Source: Modestobacter sp. VKM Ac-2982
Lineage (GTDB): Bacteria; Actinomycetota; Actinomycetes; Mycobacteriales; Geodermatophilaceae
Assembly: GCF_026967935.1 (NCBI RefSeq)
Contig: NZ_JAPVBL010000001.1
Coordinates: forward strand, 1,222,082-1,286,081
Direction: 5' to 3'
Length of the DNA: 64,000 nucleotides
The notes beneath the pieces were generated by a model. It was not told the DNA's origin. It did no database searches and saw nothing but the letters and a program-made list of their open reading frames with translations. Both the position numbers and the translations under genes were made by a program. Positions 16,336 through 29,292 of this stretch are shown here, one piece after another. The stretch's first letter is position 1. Every line of letters begins with the position of its first letter.

Positions 16336-17209
16336 AGCGGGCCAGTTCGGCCGCGATCCGGGTGATCAGCTGATCGGGCCGGTGCAGGTCGGCCGCGGTC
16401 ACGAAGAGGACCCGCCAGCCCGCGGCGAGCAGTCGGTTGAGCCGGCGGCGGTCGGCGGCGAACTGGCCGGGCTCGGCGTGCCAGAGCCCGTCGTACTCCA
16501 ACGCCAGCCGCTGCTCGGGCCAGGCGAAATCGACCCGGGCCACGAACACCCGCCCGTCGTGCACGGAGTGCTGGGCGACCGGCGTCGGCAGCCCGGCGCG
16601 GTGCAGCAGCAGCCGCAGCCGGGTCTCCTGGGGTGAGCCGGCCAGCCCGTCGGCCAGTGCTGCAGCAGCCCGGGCCCGCCGGCACCCTCGACCGGTGGCC
16701 GCGGCAGCCATGGCCCGGACGTCGCCGAGGTCGAGCAGGCCGGCGGCGGCGAGCTGGTCGATGAGCACCACGGCCTCGTCGAGCGGGCTCTCGGCGCCCA
16801 GCGACACCGCCGTCCGCTCGGGTGTGGTGACCGGGACACCGCGCCGGCGGGTGACGTCCGCAGGGAGGAGCTCTGCGCGGCGGACCCGTACGCCGCTGAC
16901 CACGCTGGTCCGCGTCGCGGGCGGCACGGTCAGCTCCACGTCGTCCTCCGGGCCGGCTGCGGCCAAGCCCCACAGGACGGCGGCGCTGGCCCCGGTGACG
17001 ACCGAGCCAGGGAGCAGTACCGACGCGGCGGCCACGGCCCGCAGCTGGTGCGTGACGGTCAGGTCGGCACACGCGTAGACGTCGCGGAAGAGCCGGTGCC
17101 AGGCGCTGCTGTCCAGTTGCCGCCGGGTGAGCAGCCCCGCCCCGACCGCTGCGGTGCCGCGGAAGACGCGTCCACGTAGCGCCGGTGGACGGCGCGCGGG
17201 TACGACCAC
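16334..17209 (-). CDS. DUF559 / Vsr-like endonuclease-domain protein with AbiEi-like N-terminus
   Basis: 291 residues from the GTG at 17209. The N-terminal half (LLTRRQLDSSAWHRLFRDVYA and VTGASAAVLWGL) resembles the winged-helix antitoxin-like domain (AbiEi type) often joined to this family. The C-terminal half has RVDFAWPEQRLALEYDGLWHAEPGQF and WRVLFVTAADL, the D..E-Y-D-G signature of DUF559/very-short-patch-repair-like nucleases. Biological role unknown; such genes are numerous, scattered and variable in Geodermatophilaceae. It is flanked by two 56-bp repeats and sits alone against the strand of its neighbours, suggesting insertion. Confidence 0.8.
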   Translation of the reverse strand: MVVPARRPPALRGRVFRGTAAVGAGLLTRRQLDSSAWHRLFRDVYACADLTVTHQLRAVAAASVLLPGSVVTGASAAVLWGLAAAGPEDDVELTVPPATRTSVVSGVRVRRAELLPADVTRRRGVPVTTPERTAVSLGAESPLDEAVVLIDQLAAAGLLDLGDVRAMAAAATGRGCRRARAAAALADGLAGSPQETRLRLLLHRAGLPTPVAQHSVHDGRVFVARVDFAWPEQRLALEYDGLWHAEPGQFAADRRRLNRLLAAGWRVLFVTAADLHRPDQLITRIAAELAR

Positions 17210-17279
17210 CGGGCGAGCCTGGCCGACACGGGGCGGTGACCGTGCCCGCCGTCCACAGGCCTGCCGCGGCCGAGCCGCC

Positions 17280-17335
17280 GACTGTCGACTCGTCGACGTG
17301 TCCCTGCATCGACAGAGGTCGACAGCTCGACACTC
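17280..17335 (+). repeat. 56-bp quasi-palindromic repeat, copy B
   Basis: Starts GACTGTCGACTCGTCGAC and ends CTCGACACTC (17326-17335). Same length and same orientation as copy A, on the other side of the DUF559 gene. Confidence 0.75.
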
Positions 17336-17394
17336 GACGGCGGCGCCCGCGGAGGCGGGGGCCCGGCGGAGGCGAGGGAGCGTCGGCGGAGAAC

Positions 17395-17400
17395 TAGCCT
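17395..17400 (+). promoter_or_regulatory. -10 element for the MarR gene (leaderless type)
   Basis: TAGCCT followed by 7 bases and then the ATG of the MarR-family gene. Confidence 0.5.
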
Positions 17401-17407
17401 CCCGGTC

Positions 17408-17917
17408 ATGGTGCGACCGCTGGGCCTGCCGTTCGACCCGATCGAGCGCGCCGCCGAGAGCTGGGCGCAGCACTTCGGCCCGGCCGCCTCGATGCGGGCG
17501 GCGACGAGCGTGTTCCGGGTGCAGCAGATCCTGCTGGCCCGCTTCGACGAGGCGCTCAAGCCGCACGGGCTCACCTTCGCCCGCTACGAGGTGCTGGTCC
17601 TGCTGACCTTCTCCCGGACCGGGCAGCTGCCGCTGAAGGTGATCGGCAGCCGGCTGATGGTGCACCCGACCAGCGTCACCAACGCGATCGAGCGGCTGGT
17701 GGCGGCCGGGTACGTCGAGCGGCGGCCCAACCCCGCCGACGGCCGCGGGGTGCTGGCCGCGATCACCGACGCCGGGCGGGACGTCGTCCCGGCAGCGACC
17801 GAGGCGCTGACCAGCCAGGACTTCGGGCTGGCCGACCTGCCCGAGGCGGAGCTGGACGTGCTGTTCGACGTGCTCAAGAAGGTCCGGCTCGGCGCGGGGG
17901 ACGTCGCCGTCGACTGA
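17408..17917 (+). CDS. MarR-family transcriptional regulator
   Basis: 169 residues. The winged helix-turn-helix is clear: LTFARYEVLVLLTFSRTGQLPLKVIGSRLMVHPTSVTNAIERL, then the wing VERRPNPADGRGVLAAITDAG. It lies 49 bases upstream of the mutase large subunit on the same strand. A palindromic sequence in that gap (around GGACGTCC) is a candidate site, so it may control the mutase and itself. Ligand unknown; an acyl-CoA or short acid is a reasonable guess from context only. Confidence 0.9.
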   Translation: MVRPLGLPFDPIERAAESWAQHFGPAASMRAATSVFRVQQILLARFDEALKPHGLTFARYEVLVLLTFSRTGQLPLKVIGSRLMVHPTSVTNAIERLVAAGYVERRPNPADGRGVLAAITDAGRDVVPAATEALTSQDFGLADLPEAELDVLFDVLKKVRLGAGDVAVD

Positions 17918-17941
17918 TCCGCCCAGGGGTGGCCGCAAAGT

Positions 17942-17959
17942 AGTTGGACGTCCTAGCAT
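17942..17959 (+). promoter_or_regulatory. Palindromic operator candidate and -10 element before the mutase gene
   Basis: TTGGACGTCCTA (17944-17955), with the perfect palindrome GGACGTCC at its core, runs into the -10 hexamer TAGCAT (17954-17959). The ATG follows 7 bases later, so a bound protein would block a leaderless promoter. Confidence 0.45.
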
Positions 17960-17966
17960 CTAGGGC

Positions 17967-19658
17967 ATGACGCATCCCCCGGGCAACGAGGCCCGCAACC
18001 GGTGGCAGCAGCGCTACGACGCGGCGCTGGCCGCCGGGCGGGTGCGCGACGCCGACTTCAGCACGCTCTCCGGGATGGAGGTGCAGCCCGCCTACGGACC
18101 GGCCGACGAGGCCGCCGTCCCCGGTTTCGAGCGGATCGGCTATCCCGGCGAGTTCCCGTTCACCCGCGGGCTCCACGCCACCGGCTACCGCGGGCGGGCC
18201 TGGACGATCCGCCAGTTCGCCGGCTTCGGCAACGCCCGGCAGACCAACGAGCGGTTCCGGTCCCTGCTGGCCGAGGGCGGGGGCGGGCTGTCGGTCGCCT
18301 TCGACATGCCGACCCTGATGGGCCGGGACTCCGACGACCCGCTCGCGCTCGGCGAGGTCGGCCACTGCGGGGTGGCGATCGACTCCGCGGCGGACATGGA
18401 CGTGCTCTTCGAGGGCATCCCGCTGGACCGGACCACGACGTCGATGACGATCAGCGGCCCCGCCGTCCCGGTGTTCTGCATGTACCTGGTCGCCGCCGAG
18501 CGCCAGGGTGCCGACCTCGCGAAGCTCGACGGCACGCTGCAGACCGACATCTTCAAGGAGTACATCGCGCAGAAGGAGTGGCTGTTCGCCCCGGAGCCGC
18601 ACCTGCGGCTGATCGGCGACCTGATGGAGTACTGCGCCGCGGAGATCCCGGCCTACAAGCCGATCTCGGTGTCCGGCTACCACATCCGGGAGGCCGGCTC
18701 GACCGCCGCGCAGGAGCTGGCCTACACGCTGGTCGACGGCTTCGCCTACGTCGAGCTGGGGCTCTCCCGCGGGCTGGACGTCGACGTCTTCGCCCCGGGC
18801 CTGTCGTTCTTCTTCGACGCGCACATCGACTTCTTCGAGGAGATCGCCAAGTTCCGGGCCGCCCGGCGGATCTGGGCCCGCTGGCTGCGCGACGTCTACG
18901 GTGCCCGCACCGACAAGGCCCAGCAGCTGCGCTTCCACACGCAGACCGCCGGCGTCTCGCTCACCGCCCAGCAGCCGGACAACAACATCGTGCGGACGGC
19001 GGTCGAGGCGCTGGCCGCGGTTCTCGGCGGCACCAACTCGCTGCACACCAACGCGCTCGACGAGGTGCTCGCCCTGCCGAGTGCGAAGGCCGCGCAGATC
19101 GCGCTGCGCACCCAGCAGGTGATCGCCGAGGAGACCGGGGTGCTGAACGTGGCCGATCCGCTCGGTGGCTCCTGGTACGTCGAGGCGCTGACCGACGAGC
19201 TGGAGCGGCAGGCGGAGGAGGTGTTCACCCGGGTCCGGGACATGGGCGGCGACGGCACGATGACCGCCGGGATCCTGCGCGGGATCGAGGACGGCTGGTT
19301 CACCGGCGAGATCGCCGAGGCGGCGTTCGTCTACCAGCGCGCGCTGGAGAAGGGCGAGAAGAAGGTCGTCGGCGTGAACACGCTGACCGGTGCCGGCAGC
19401 GCGGCCGACGACCTGGAGATCCTCCGGGTGAGCCACCAGGTGGAGACCGACCAGCGGGCCGAGCTGGCCGGCCGGCGGCAGAGCCGGGACGACGCCGCAG
19501 CGCGGGCCGCCGTCGCCCGGATGGTCGAGGTGGCCCGGACCGGGGAGAACATGGTCCCGGCGATGCTGGAGGCCGCCCGGGCGGAAGCGACGCTGGGCGA
19601 GATCTGCGACGCCCTGCGCGCCGAGTGGGGCACCTACACCGAGACCGCCCGGTTCTGA
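17967..19658 (+). CDS. icmA: B12-dependent acyl-CoA mutase large subunit, isobutyryl-CoA mutase type
   Basis: 563 residues, the substrate-binding barrel of the methylmalonyl-CoA mutase family without the C-terminal cobalamin domain. Two residues separate substrates in the family: methylmalonyl-CoA mutase has Tyr89/Arg207, isobutyryl-CoA mutase Phe80/Gln198 (Streptomyces IcmA numbering). Here they are Phe84 (WTIRQFAGF) and Gln202 (KEYIAQKEW), with the same 118-residue spacing, so the enzyme should interconvert isobutyryl-CoA and n-butyryl-CoA. It needs a small cobalamin-binding partner, which is not in the window. MeaB at 13.7 kb could serve it. The MarR gene lies directly upstream. Confidence 0.85.
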   Translation: MTHPPGNEARNRWQQRYDAALAAGRVRDADFSTLSGMEVQPAYGPADEAAVPGFERIGYPGEFPFTRGLHATGYRGRAWTIRQFAGFGNARQTNERFRSLLAEGGGGLSVAFDMPTLMGRDSDDPLALGEVGHCGVAIDSAADMDVLFEGIPLDRTTTSMTISGPAVPVFCMYLVAAERQGADLAKLDGTLQTDIFKEYIAQKEWLFAPEPHLRLIGDLMEYCAAEIPAYKPISVSGYHIREAGSTAAQELAYTLVDGFAYVELGLSRGLDVDVFAPGLSFFFDAHIDFFEEIAKFRAARRIWARWLRDVYGARTDKAQQLRFHTQTAGVSLTAQQPDNNIVRTAVEALAAVLGGTNSLHTNALDEVLALPSAKAAQIALRTQQVIAEETGVLNVADPLGGSWYVEALTDELERQAEEVFTRVRDMGGDGTMTAGILRGIEDGWFTGEIAEAAFVYQRALEKGEKKVVGVNTLTGAGSAADDLEILRVSHQVETDQRAELAGRRQSRDDAAARAAVARMVEVARTGENMVPAMLEAARAEATLGEICDALRAEWGTYTETARF

Positions 19659-19684
19659 CGTACCCGCCGGGCAGCATGCCCGGC

Positions 19685-20059
19685 ATGGCAGACCACACCG
19701 GGCACCGTCACCACGCCATCGACCACGTCGAGCTCACCGTCCTCGACCTCACGGAGGCGCAGCGCTTCTACGCCGACGCCTTCGGCTGGGAGTTCACCGC
19801 CTACGGCGACACCTACGCGGGCATCCGCGGTCCGTCCGGCGACCCGGCACCGGAGGTGGGCGGTCTGGCCGTGGGCACCGACGTGCGCCCGGGCGGCCCG
19901 CTGGTGCTGCTCTGGTCGGCCGACCTCGACCGCACCCTCGCTGCGGTGGAGGCCGCCGGGGGCCGCATCGTCCAGGGGCCCTACGACTTCCCGGGTGGCC
20001 GGCGGTTCCACTTCACCGACCCGAGCGGCAACGAGTTGGGGGTCTGGTCACCGGCCTGA
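19685..20059 (+). CDS. VOC-family (glyoxalase-like) protein
   Basis: 124 residues from the ATG at 19685; an in-frame ATG at 19676 is possible. Two beta-alpha-beta-beta-beta units: AIDHVELTVLDLTEAQRFYADAFGWEF and LVLLWSADLDRTLAAVEAAGG, ending FHFTDPSGNELGVWSP with the typical C-terminal metal Glu. Lyase, dioxygenase or resistance function cannot be told apart. Lies 26 bases after the mutase stop on the same strand, so it may be part of the same transcript. Confidence 0.82.
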   Translation: MADHTGHRHHAIDHVELTVLDLTEAQRFYADAFGWEFTAYGDTYAGIRGPSGDPAPEVGGLAVGTDVRPGGPLVLLWSADLDRTLAAVEAAGGRIVQGPYDFPGGRRFHFTDPSGNELGVWSPA

Positions 20060-20106
20060 CCCGGACCCAGGGCGGTCCGTCGCCGGCGAGTGGGATGATC
20101 GAGGTC

Positions 20107-21081
20107 ATGCAGCCCAACCGTCCCGCTCGAACCGATCCCCGGGCCGCTGCCCAGCAGGCCCAGATGGCGGCGTCGCTGGCCGGTGCGGTCGACCTCGCCG
20201 CTGTCCAGGCGCGCAACGAGGCGGCAGCCCGCGCCGCGGCCGCCCCGCCGCCGAGCGCCGCCGCACCCGCCGGTGCGCCCGGCAGCGCCGTCGTCGACGT
20301 CACCGAGGCGACCTTCCAGAGCGAGGTCCTCGACCGCTCCTTCCAGGTCCCCGTCGTCCTGGACCTGTGGGCCGAGTGGTGTGGACCGTGCAAGCAGCTG
20401 TCGCCGGTGCTCGAGCGGCTGGCCGCCGAGGGCGCCGGTTCCTGGGTGCTGGCCAAGGTCGACGTCGACGCCAACCCGGCCCTCGCCCAGGGCCTGCGGG
20501 TGCAGGGCATCCCGGCGGTCAAGGCCGTCTGGCAGGGCCAGCTGGTCGCCGAGTTCACCGGCGCCATCCCCGAGCAGGAGGCCCGGCAGTTCGTGACCGA
20601 GCTGGTGGCCGCCACCAGCGGCGGTGCGGTGCCCGGCGCCGCCGAGGACGAGGGTGAGGCGCAGGAGCCGGAGGACCCGCGGCTGGACGCGGCCGAGGCC
20701 GCCCTGGACCGGGGTGACCTGGCCGCCGCCGAGGCGGCCTACCAGTCGATCCTCGAGACCGAGCCCGAGCACCCGGTGGCCGGGCTGGCGCTGCGTCAGG
20801 TCCGGCTGTTCCGCCGGGCCGAGGAGGCCGGGCCGAACGCCCTGGCCGCCGCCGAGGCCGCGCCGGACGACATCGCCGCGCAGACCCGGGCGGCGGACTT
20901 CCTGCTCGGCACCGGTGACGTGGACGCCGCCTTCTCCTGGCTGCTCGACGTCGTCCGGCGGACGGCGGGCGAGGAGCGCGACGCAGCCCGGCAGCACCTG
21001 GTGGAGCTGTTCGGGATCGTGGGCGACGACGACCCGCGCGTCGGCCCGGCCCGCCGCGCCCTCATGACCGCCCTCTTCTGA
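20107..21081 (+). CDS. YbbN/CnoX-like thioredoxin-fold co-chaperone
   Basis: 324 residues. After an Ala-rich leader, residues of about 60-170 form a thioredoxin domain with an intact WCGPC redox site in VVLDLWAEWCGPCKQLSPVLERL and the cis-Pro segment VQGIPAVKAVWQG. A C-terminal helical TPR-like region (LDAAEAALDRGDLAAAEAAYQSIL) and a CnoX-type end (ARRALMTALF) follow. CnoX proteins hold unfolding or oxidised clients and pass them to GroEL or DnaK. ATG at 20107 chosen because GAGG lies 5 bases upstream; an in-frame ATG at 20095 lacks this. Followed by the long palindrome. Confidence 0.9.
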   Translation: MQPNRPARTDPRAAAQQAQMAASLAGAVDLAAVQARNEAAARAAAAPPPSAAAPAGAPGSAVVDVTEATFQSEVLDRSFQVPVVLDLWAEWCGPCKQLSPVLERLAAEGAGSWVLAKVDVDANPALAQGLRVQGIPAVKAVWQGQLVAEFTGAIPEQEARQFVTELVAATSGGAVPGAAEDEGEAQEPEDPRLDAAEAALDRGDLAAAEAAYQSILETEPEHPVAGLALRQVRLFRRAEEAGPNALAAAEAAPDDIAAQTRAADFLLGTGDVDAAFSWLLDVVRRTAGEERDAARQHLVELFGIVGDDDPRVGPARRALMTALF

Positions 21082-21091
21082 GCCCCGCTCA

Positions 21092-21181
21092 GCAGTGATC
21101 AGGTCCCCTGATCAGACACTGTCCCCCCGCACCAACGTTGATGCGGGGGGACAGTCGGTGATCAGGTGACCTGATCACTGC
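21092..21181. repeat. 90-bp near-perfect palindrome between convergent genes
   Basis: The centre is AACGTT (21134-21139). Reading outward, 40 of 45 base pairs are complementary; mismatches fall at 21132/21141, 21115-21117/21156-21158 and 21106/21167. It contains four TGATCA sites in symmetric positions (21096, 21109, 21159, 21172) and a CCCCCC/GGGGGG stem. It may act as a bidirectional terminator for the thioredoxin and metallopeptidase genes, but it is far longer than that job requires. Confidence 0.85.
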
Positions 21182-21192
21182 GGCGGGGTGGG

Positions 21193-22629
21193 TCAGGCGC
21201 CGATGTCGCAGGCGGCCAGGCCCTCGACCACCCCGCTGCGGAAGACGTCGACCAGCTGGAAGCCGGTGAGCTCGACGCCGGGCAGCACTGCCGGGTCGGT
21301 GGCGTGCTCGAGCAGGAACGAGACGCTCTCGTCGGCGTCGCCGGGGGAGATGCTCAGCACGGTGCTCTGCTCGCCGAGCACCGCCGCGGTGAACGCGCCG
21401 GACAGGCAGACGGCGGACCGCAGCGCGTCCTCGCCGTCCACGGACAGGCCCAGCTGGTCGCGGGCGGCGAGCGCGTAGGGGATCGCCACCGCGGTCAGCA
21501 CGGCGTAGTCCCCGCCCTCCTCGGCGGCGTACAGCGGCCGGGTCAGGTCGACCTCGTCGTAGCGCACGGTCGCGTCGGCGGAGCAGTAGAGCAGGTCGAC
21601 CTCGTCGTCCTCGCCTGCGCAGTCGGGGGCCACCCCGGAGAACGGCTCGATGTCCGGCGGCGTGAAGTCCTCGCCCAGCTGGTCGAAGGCCCGCTGCCAG
21701 AACTCACCCAGCCCCTCGGGCAGGAAGGCGCCGACCGTCTGGTCGTAGGGCGCGTCCCCGCCGGTGGCGAACTCCAGGTCGCTCTGGAACGCACCCTGGG
21801 TGTAGGGCCGGTCGGCGCCGAACGAGTCGCGGCAGGCCTCCGGCCCGTCGTCGAACCCCTGCTGGAAGGCCGACACCCGGTCGAAGTAGGACCCGTGCGC
21901 CTCGCCCTCGTCGAGGCCGGTGCCCACCGGGTCGCGCAACAGCAGGTAGCCGCGCAGCACGTCGTCCAGCTCGGCCGGGCGGATGGAGTTGTGCGCGGCG
22001 TTGCCCGCGGCGACCCAGGCCGTCCAGGCGCCGGCGAAGCAGTCGGCCTGGGTCTCGATCGCGATCGACGCCGGCAGCGGGTAGCCCACCCGGCCCTGGA
22101 CGGCGTGCCCGAACTCGTGGGCCATCACCAGGGCGGGGATGAACCGGCCGTAACCCTCGCTGCCGACGGTGCCGAAGGCCAGGGCGCCCAGGAACGAGCG
22201 GTCGTACTGGATCGCGTCACCGTTGGCGTACTCGCCGCCCGGCGGGCAGTAGAAGGCGTTGTCCAGGACGGAGTCCGGCGTCTCCCCGCAGCCCACCTGC
22301 CCGTTCGGGTACTGGGCGGGGTCCAGGTCGCCCGGGTCGACGGAGTAGTAGCCGCCGGCCAGCGGGGTGAAGCCCTGGCCGAACGTCGGGGTGAACTGCG
22401 CGGTCCAGTAGGTGGTGAGGTCGGCGAGCGCGTTCCGGGCGAGGCGGTCCACCTCGTCGTCGGTCGCGCCGATGATCGGGAACTCCTCGGGCGTGACGTC
22501 GCCCAGCGGGCCGGCTTCAGGGCTGGCCCGACCCTCGATCACGGTCACCGCGCAGCCGGAGAGCAGGGCCGACCCGAGGAGCACGCTCGCGACGGCACCG
22601 GCGAGCAGCCGGCGGGGCGAGGAGGACAT
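21193..22629 (-). CDS. Neutral zinc metallopeptidase lipoprotein
   Basis: 478 residues. Signal peptide with lipobox LLSGC (lipidated Cys26), so it is anchored to the outer face of the membrane. The zinc site is VMAHEFGHAVQGR (His171, Glu172, His175), with ETQADCFAGAWTAW (Glu192 or Asp196) as third ligand, matching the putative neutral zinc metallopeptidase family (YpfJ-like). The C-terminal 230 residues hold further helices with cysteines that could form disulfides. Substrate unknown. ATG at 22629; it reads toward the 90-bp palindrome. Confidence 0.88.
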   Translation of the reverse strand: MSSSPRRLLAGAVASVLLGSALLSGCAVTVIEGRASPEAGPLGDVTPEEFPIIGATDDEVDRLARNALADLTTYWTAQFTPTFGQGFTPLAGGYYSVDPGDLDPAQYPNGQVGCGETPDSVLDNAFYCPPGGEYANGDAIQYDRSFLGALAFGTVGSEGYGRFIPALVMAHEFGHAVQGRVGYPLPASIAIETQADCFAGAWTAWVAAGNAAHNSIRPAELDDVLRGYLLLRDPVGTGLDEGEAHGSYFDRVSAFQQGFDDGPEACRDSFGADRPYTQGAFQSDLEFATGGDAPYDQTVGAFLPEGLGEFWQRAFDQLGEDFTPPDIEPFSGVAPDCAGEDDEVDLLYCSADATVRYDEVDLTRPLYAAEEGGDYAVLTAVAIPYALAARDQLGLSVDGEDALRSAVCLSGAFTAAVLGEQSTVLSISPGDADESVSFLLEHATDPAVLPGVELTGFQLVDVFRSGVVEGLAACDIGA

Positions 22630-22749
22630 GTGTTCCGATCCGTTCAGGCCGCCCGCGGCGGCAGCACCCCTCCATCCTGCCGGACCGTGCCGGGTCCGGC
22701 AGGCAGGGCAGCCCGGTGGCGAGCGCCGGTCGAGCCGCCGGGACGGCGA

Positions 22750-22781
22750 CGGGGCGGGGACCCTCGCAGGTCCCCGCCCCG
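22750..22781 (-). terminator. Terminator hairpin at the end of the glg operon
   Basis: A 13-bp perfect stem, CGGGGCGGGGACC (22750-22762) and GGTCCCCGCCCCG (22769-22781), with a 6-base loop, 58 bases after the glgB stop and upstream of the metallopeptidase gene on the same strand. Confidence 0.78.
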
Positions 22782-22838
22782 TTCCCGGTCGGCCGGGCGA
22801 TCACCCCCGGCCGGTCAGCCTCGTTCGATCAGCTCAGC

Positions 22839-25901
<3,063 letters not shown>

Positions 25902-25956
25902 CGGTTGTCCTTCCAGGTCCGAATCGGTGTCGTGCTGGTCGTCCGGCCGGGGGTCG

Positions 25957-27323
25957 TCATCGGCCGGCCGTCAGCCGGGACAGCGAACTGAGCGGGATCA
26001 TCAGCCAGTGCGGTCGGTTGCGCGCCTCGTACACACACTCGTACACCGCCTTGTCGGCCTCGAAGGCCCGCAGCAGCGCGGAGTCGCTGGACAGGGTGAG
26101 GCCACCGGCGGCGGAGTAGCCCTCGCAGAAGGCGCGCCGGTTGCGCTCGGCCCACTCGTGCGCCCGGTAGACCCGCTGCGGGTCGTCGGGCTGCTCGACC
26201 AGCATGTGCCGGGCGGCGTAGTCGAAGGAACGCAGCATCCCCGCGACGTCGCGCAGCGGGGTGTCCAGCTCGCGCCGCTCGGCCAGCGGACGAGCCGGCT
26301 CGCCCTCGAAGTCCAGCACGATCCACCCCGTGGTGGTCCGCAGCACCTGGCCCAGGTGGAGGTCGCCGTGCACCCGCTGGCGCACCACCGGCTCGGTCGT
26401 GTCGGCGACCGCGGCGTACAGGCTGCGCAGCGCGTCGGCGTGCTCGGCGAGGTCGGGGACGACGGCCAGCGCCGCCTCCAGCCGGGCGGTCATCTGCCCG
26501 GCGACGGCGGCGTACCAGTCGCGGTCGGCCGGCTCGGTGGGGAGCACCCGGGCCAGGTCGGCGTGCACCGAGGCGGTCGCCTCGCCCAGCCGCTCGCTCT
26601 CCCCGGCGAAGTCGCCGCCGACCTCGTCGGCGTGCAGGTCGGCCTCGGCGTACAGGTCGCGGACGCTGGAGGTGGCCAGCCGCCACCCGTCGCTGGCGTT
26701 GGGCAGGAAGGTCTGCAGCATCGCGACGGTGGCCGGCTCCAGCCCGTTCGGGTCGTCGATCTCGATGTACCCGAGCAGCCCGGCGATGTGCTGGTTCTCC
26801 GCCTGCCGCAGCGCGTCGTGGATCTCCACGTCGGGGTTCAACCCCGGCTCGAGCCGGCGGAACAGCTTGAGGATCGCGCTCTCGCCGTAGACCAGCGAGG
26901 TGTTGCTCTGCTCGGTGGAGATGACGTCCCCGGGCAGGCCCTCGGGGATGTAGGCGACGCCGGCCGGGTGGAAGCGCATGGGCCCGACGGTGGAGGCCGC
27001 GACCAGGTGGGTCAGCCACGGCACGGTGGCGTCCCGGTCCCGCATGGCGTCGTAGGCGTAGTTCTCACCGTGGGAGCCGGAGACCGCGCCGACGAAGGCG
27101 CCGGCGAGCTCCTCGGCCGGCGCGCTGCGCCAGGACAGCGGCACCAGGTAGGTGTCACTGGCCCCGTCGGTGTACTCGACACGGACGCGGTGCACCGAGA
27201 GCGCCGGGTCGGACTGGTCCAGGAAGAAGCCCTCCTCGGTCACCCCCGCCCACTCACGGCCCTTGCCGCCGAACCAGCGCTGACCGGGCATCCAGTCGGC
27301 CAGCATGTCGGTCAGAGCGCTCA

Positions 27324-27324
<1 letters not shown>
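25957..27324 (-). CDS. mak: Maltokinase
   Basis: 455 residues, aminoglycoside-phosphotransferase-like kinase fold. It begins [22 protein letters not shown], a hallmark of actinobacterial maltokinases, and carries the catalytic loop [13 protein letters not shown] and metal-binding [11 protein letters not shown]. It phosphorylates maltose from TreS to maltose 1-phosphate, the GlgE donor. The ATG overlaps the treS stop (TGATG), giving tight coupling with the upstream enzyme. Confidence 0.94.
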
Positions 27325-29192
<1,868 letters not shown>

Positions 29193-29231
29193 GAGGGGGA
29201 GTCCTAGAGGTTGAGCTGGGCTGGCGGGGTG

Positions 29232-29288
29232 GGGCCTGCCTGCCGGGGCCCGCCGCGAGCTGGCGAGCGGTGGGTGGCAGGCAGGCCC
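29232..29288 (-). terminator. Hairpin between glgE and treS, CTCGCGAGCTCG-family copy 3
   Basis: GGGCCTGCCTGCC (29232-29244) pairs perfectly with GGCAGGCAGGCCC (29276-29288). The loop on the minus strand holds CTCGCCAGCTCGC, one base different from the core of the repeats at 7353 and 58248. It lies 5 bases after the glgE stop and could end or attenuate transcription before treS. Confidence 0.6.
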
Positions 29289-29292
29289 TTCT

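Noticed and set aside
16280-17335. CRISPR array
   Set aside because: Only two copies 1 kb apart, imperfect, with a gene between; no spacers or cas genes.
17210-17959. An N-terminal extension of 250 residues on the DUF559 protein
   Set aside because: The frame stays open only because it is antisense to the MarR gene; the protein family starts near the GTG at 17209.
17967-19658. Calling the mutase methylmalonyl-CoA mutase or ethylmalonyl-CoA mutase
   Set aside because: The two substrate-pocket positions read Phe and Gln, and the cobalamin domain of full-length Ecm is absent.
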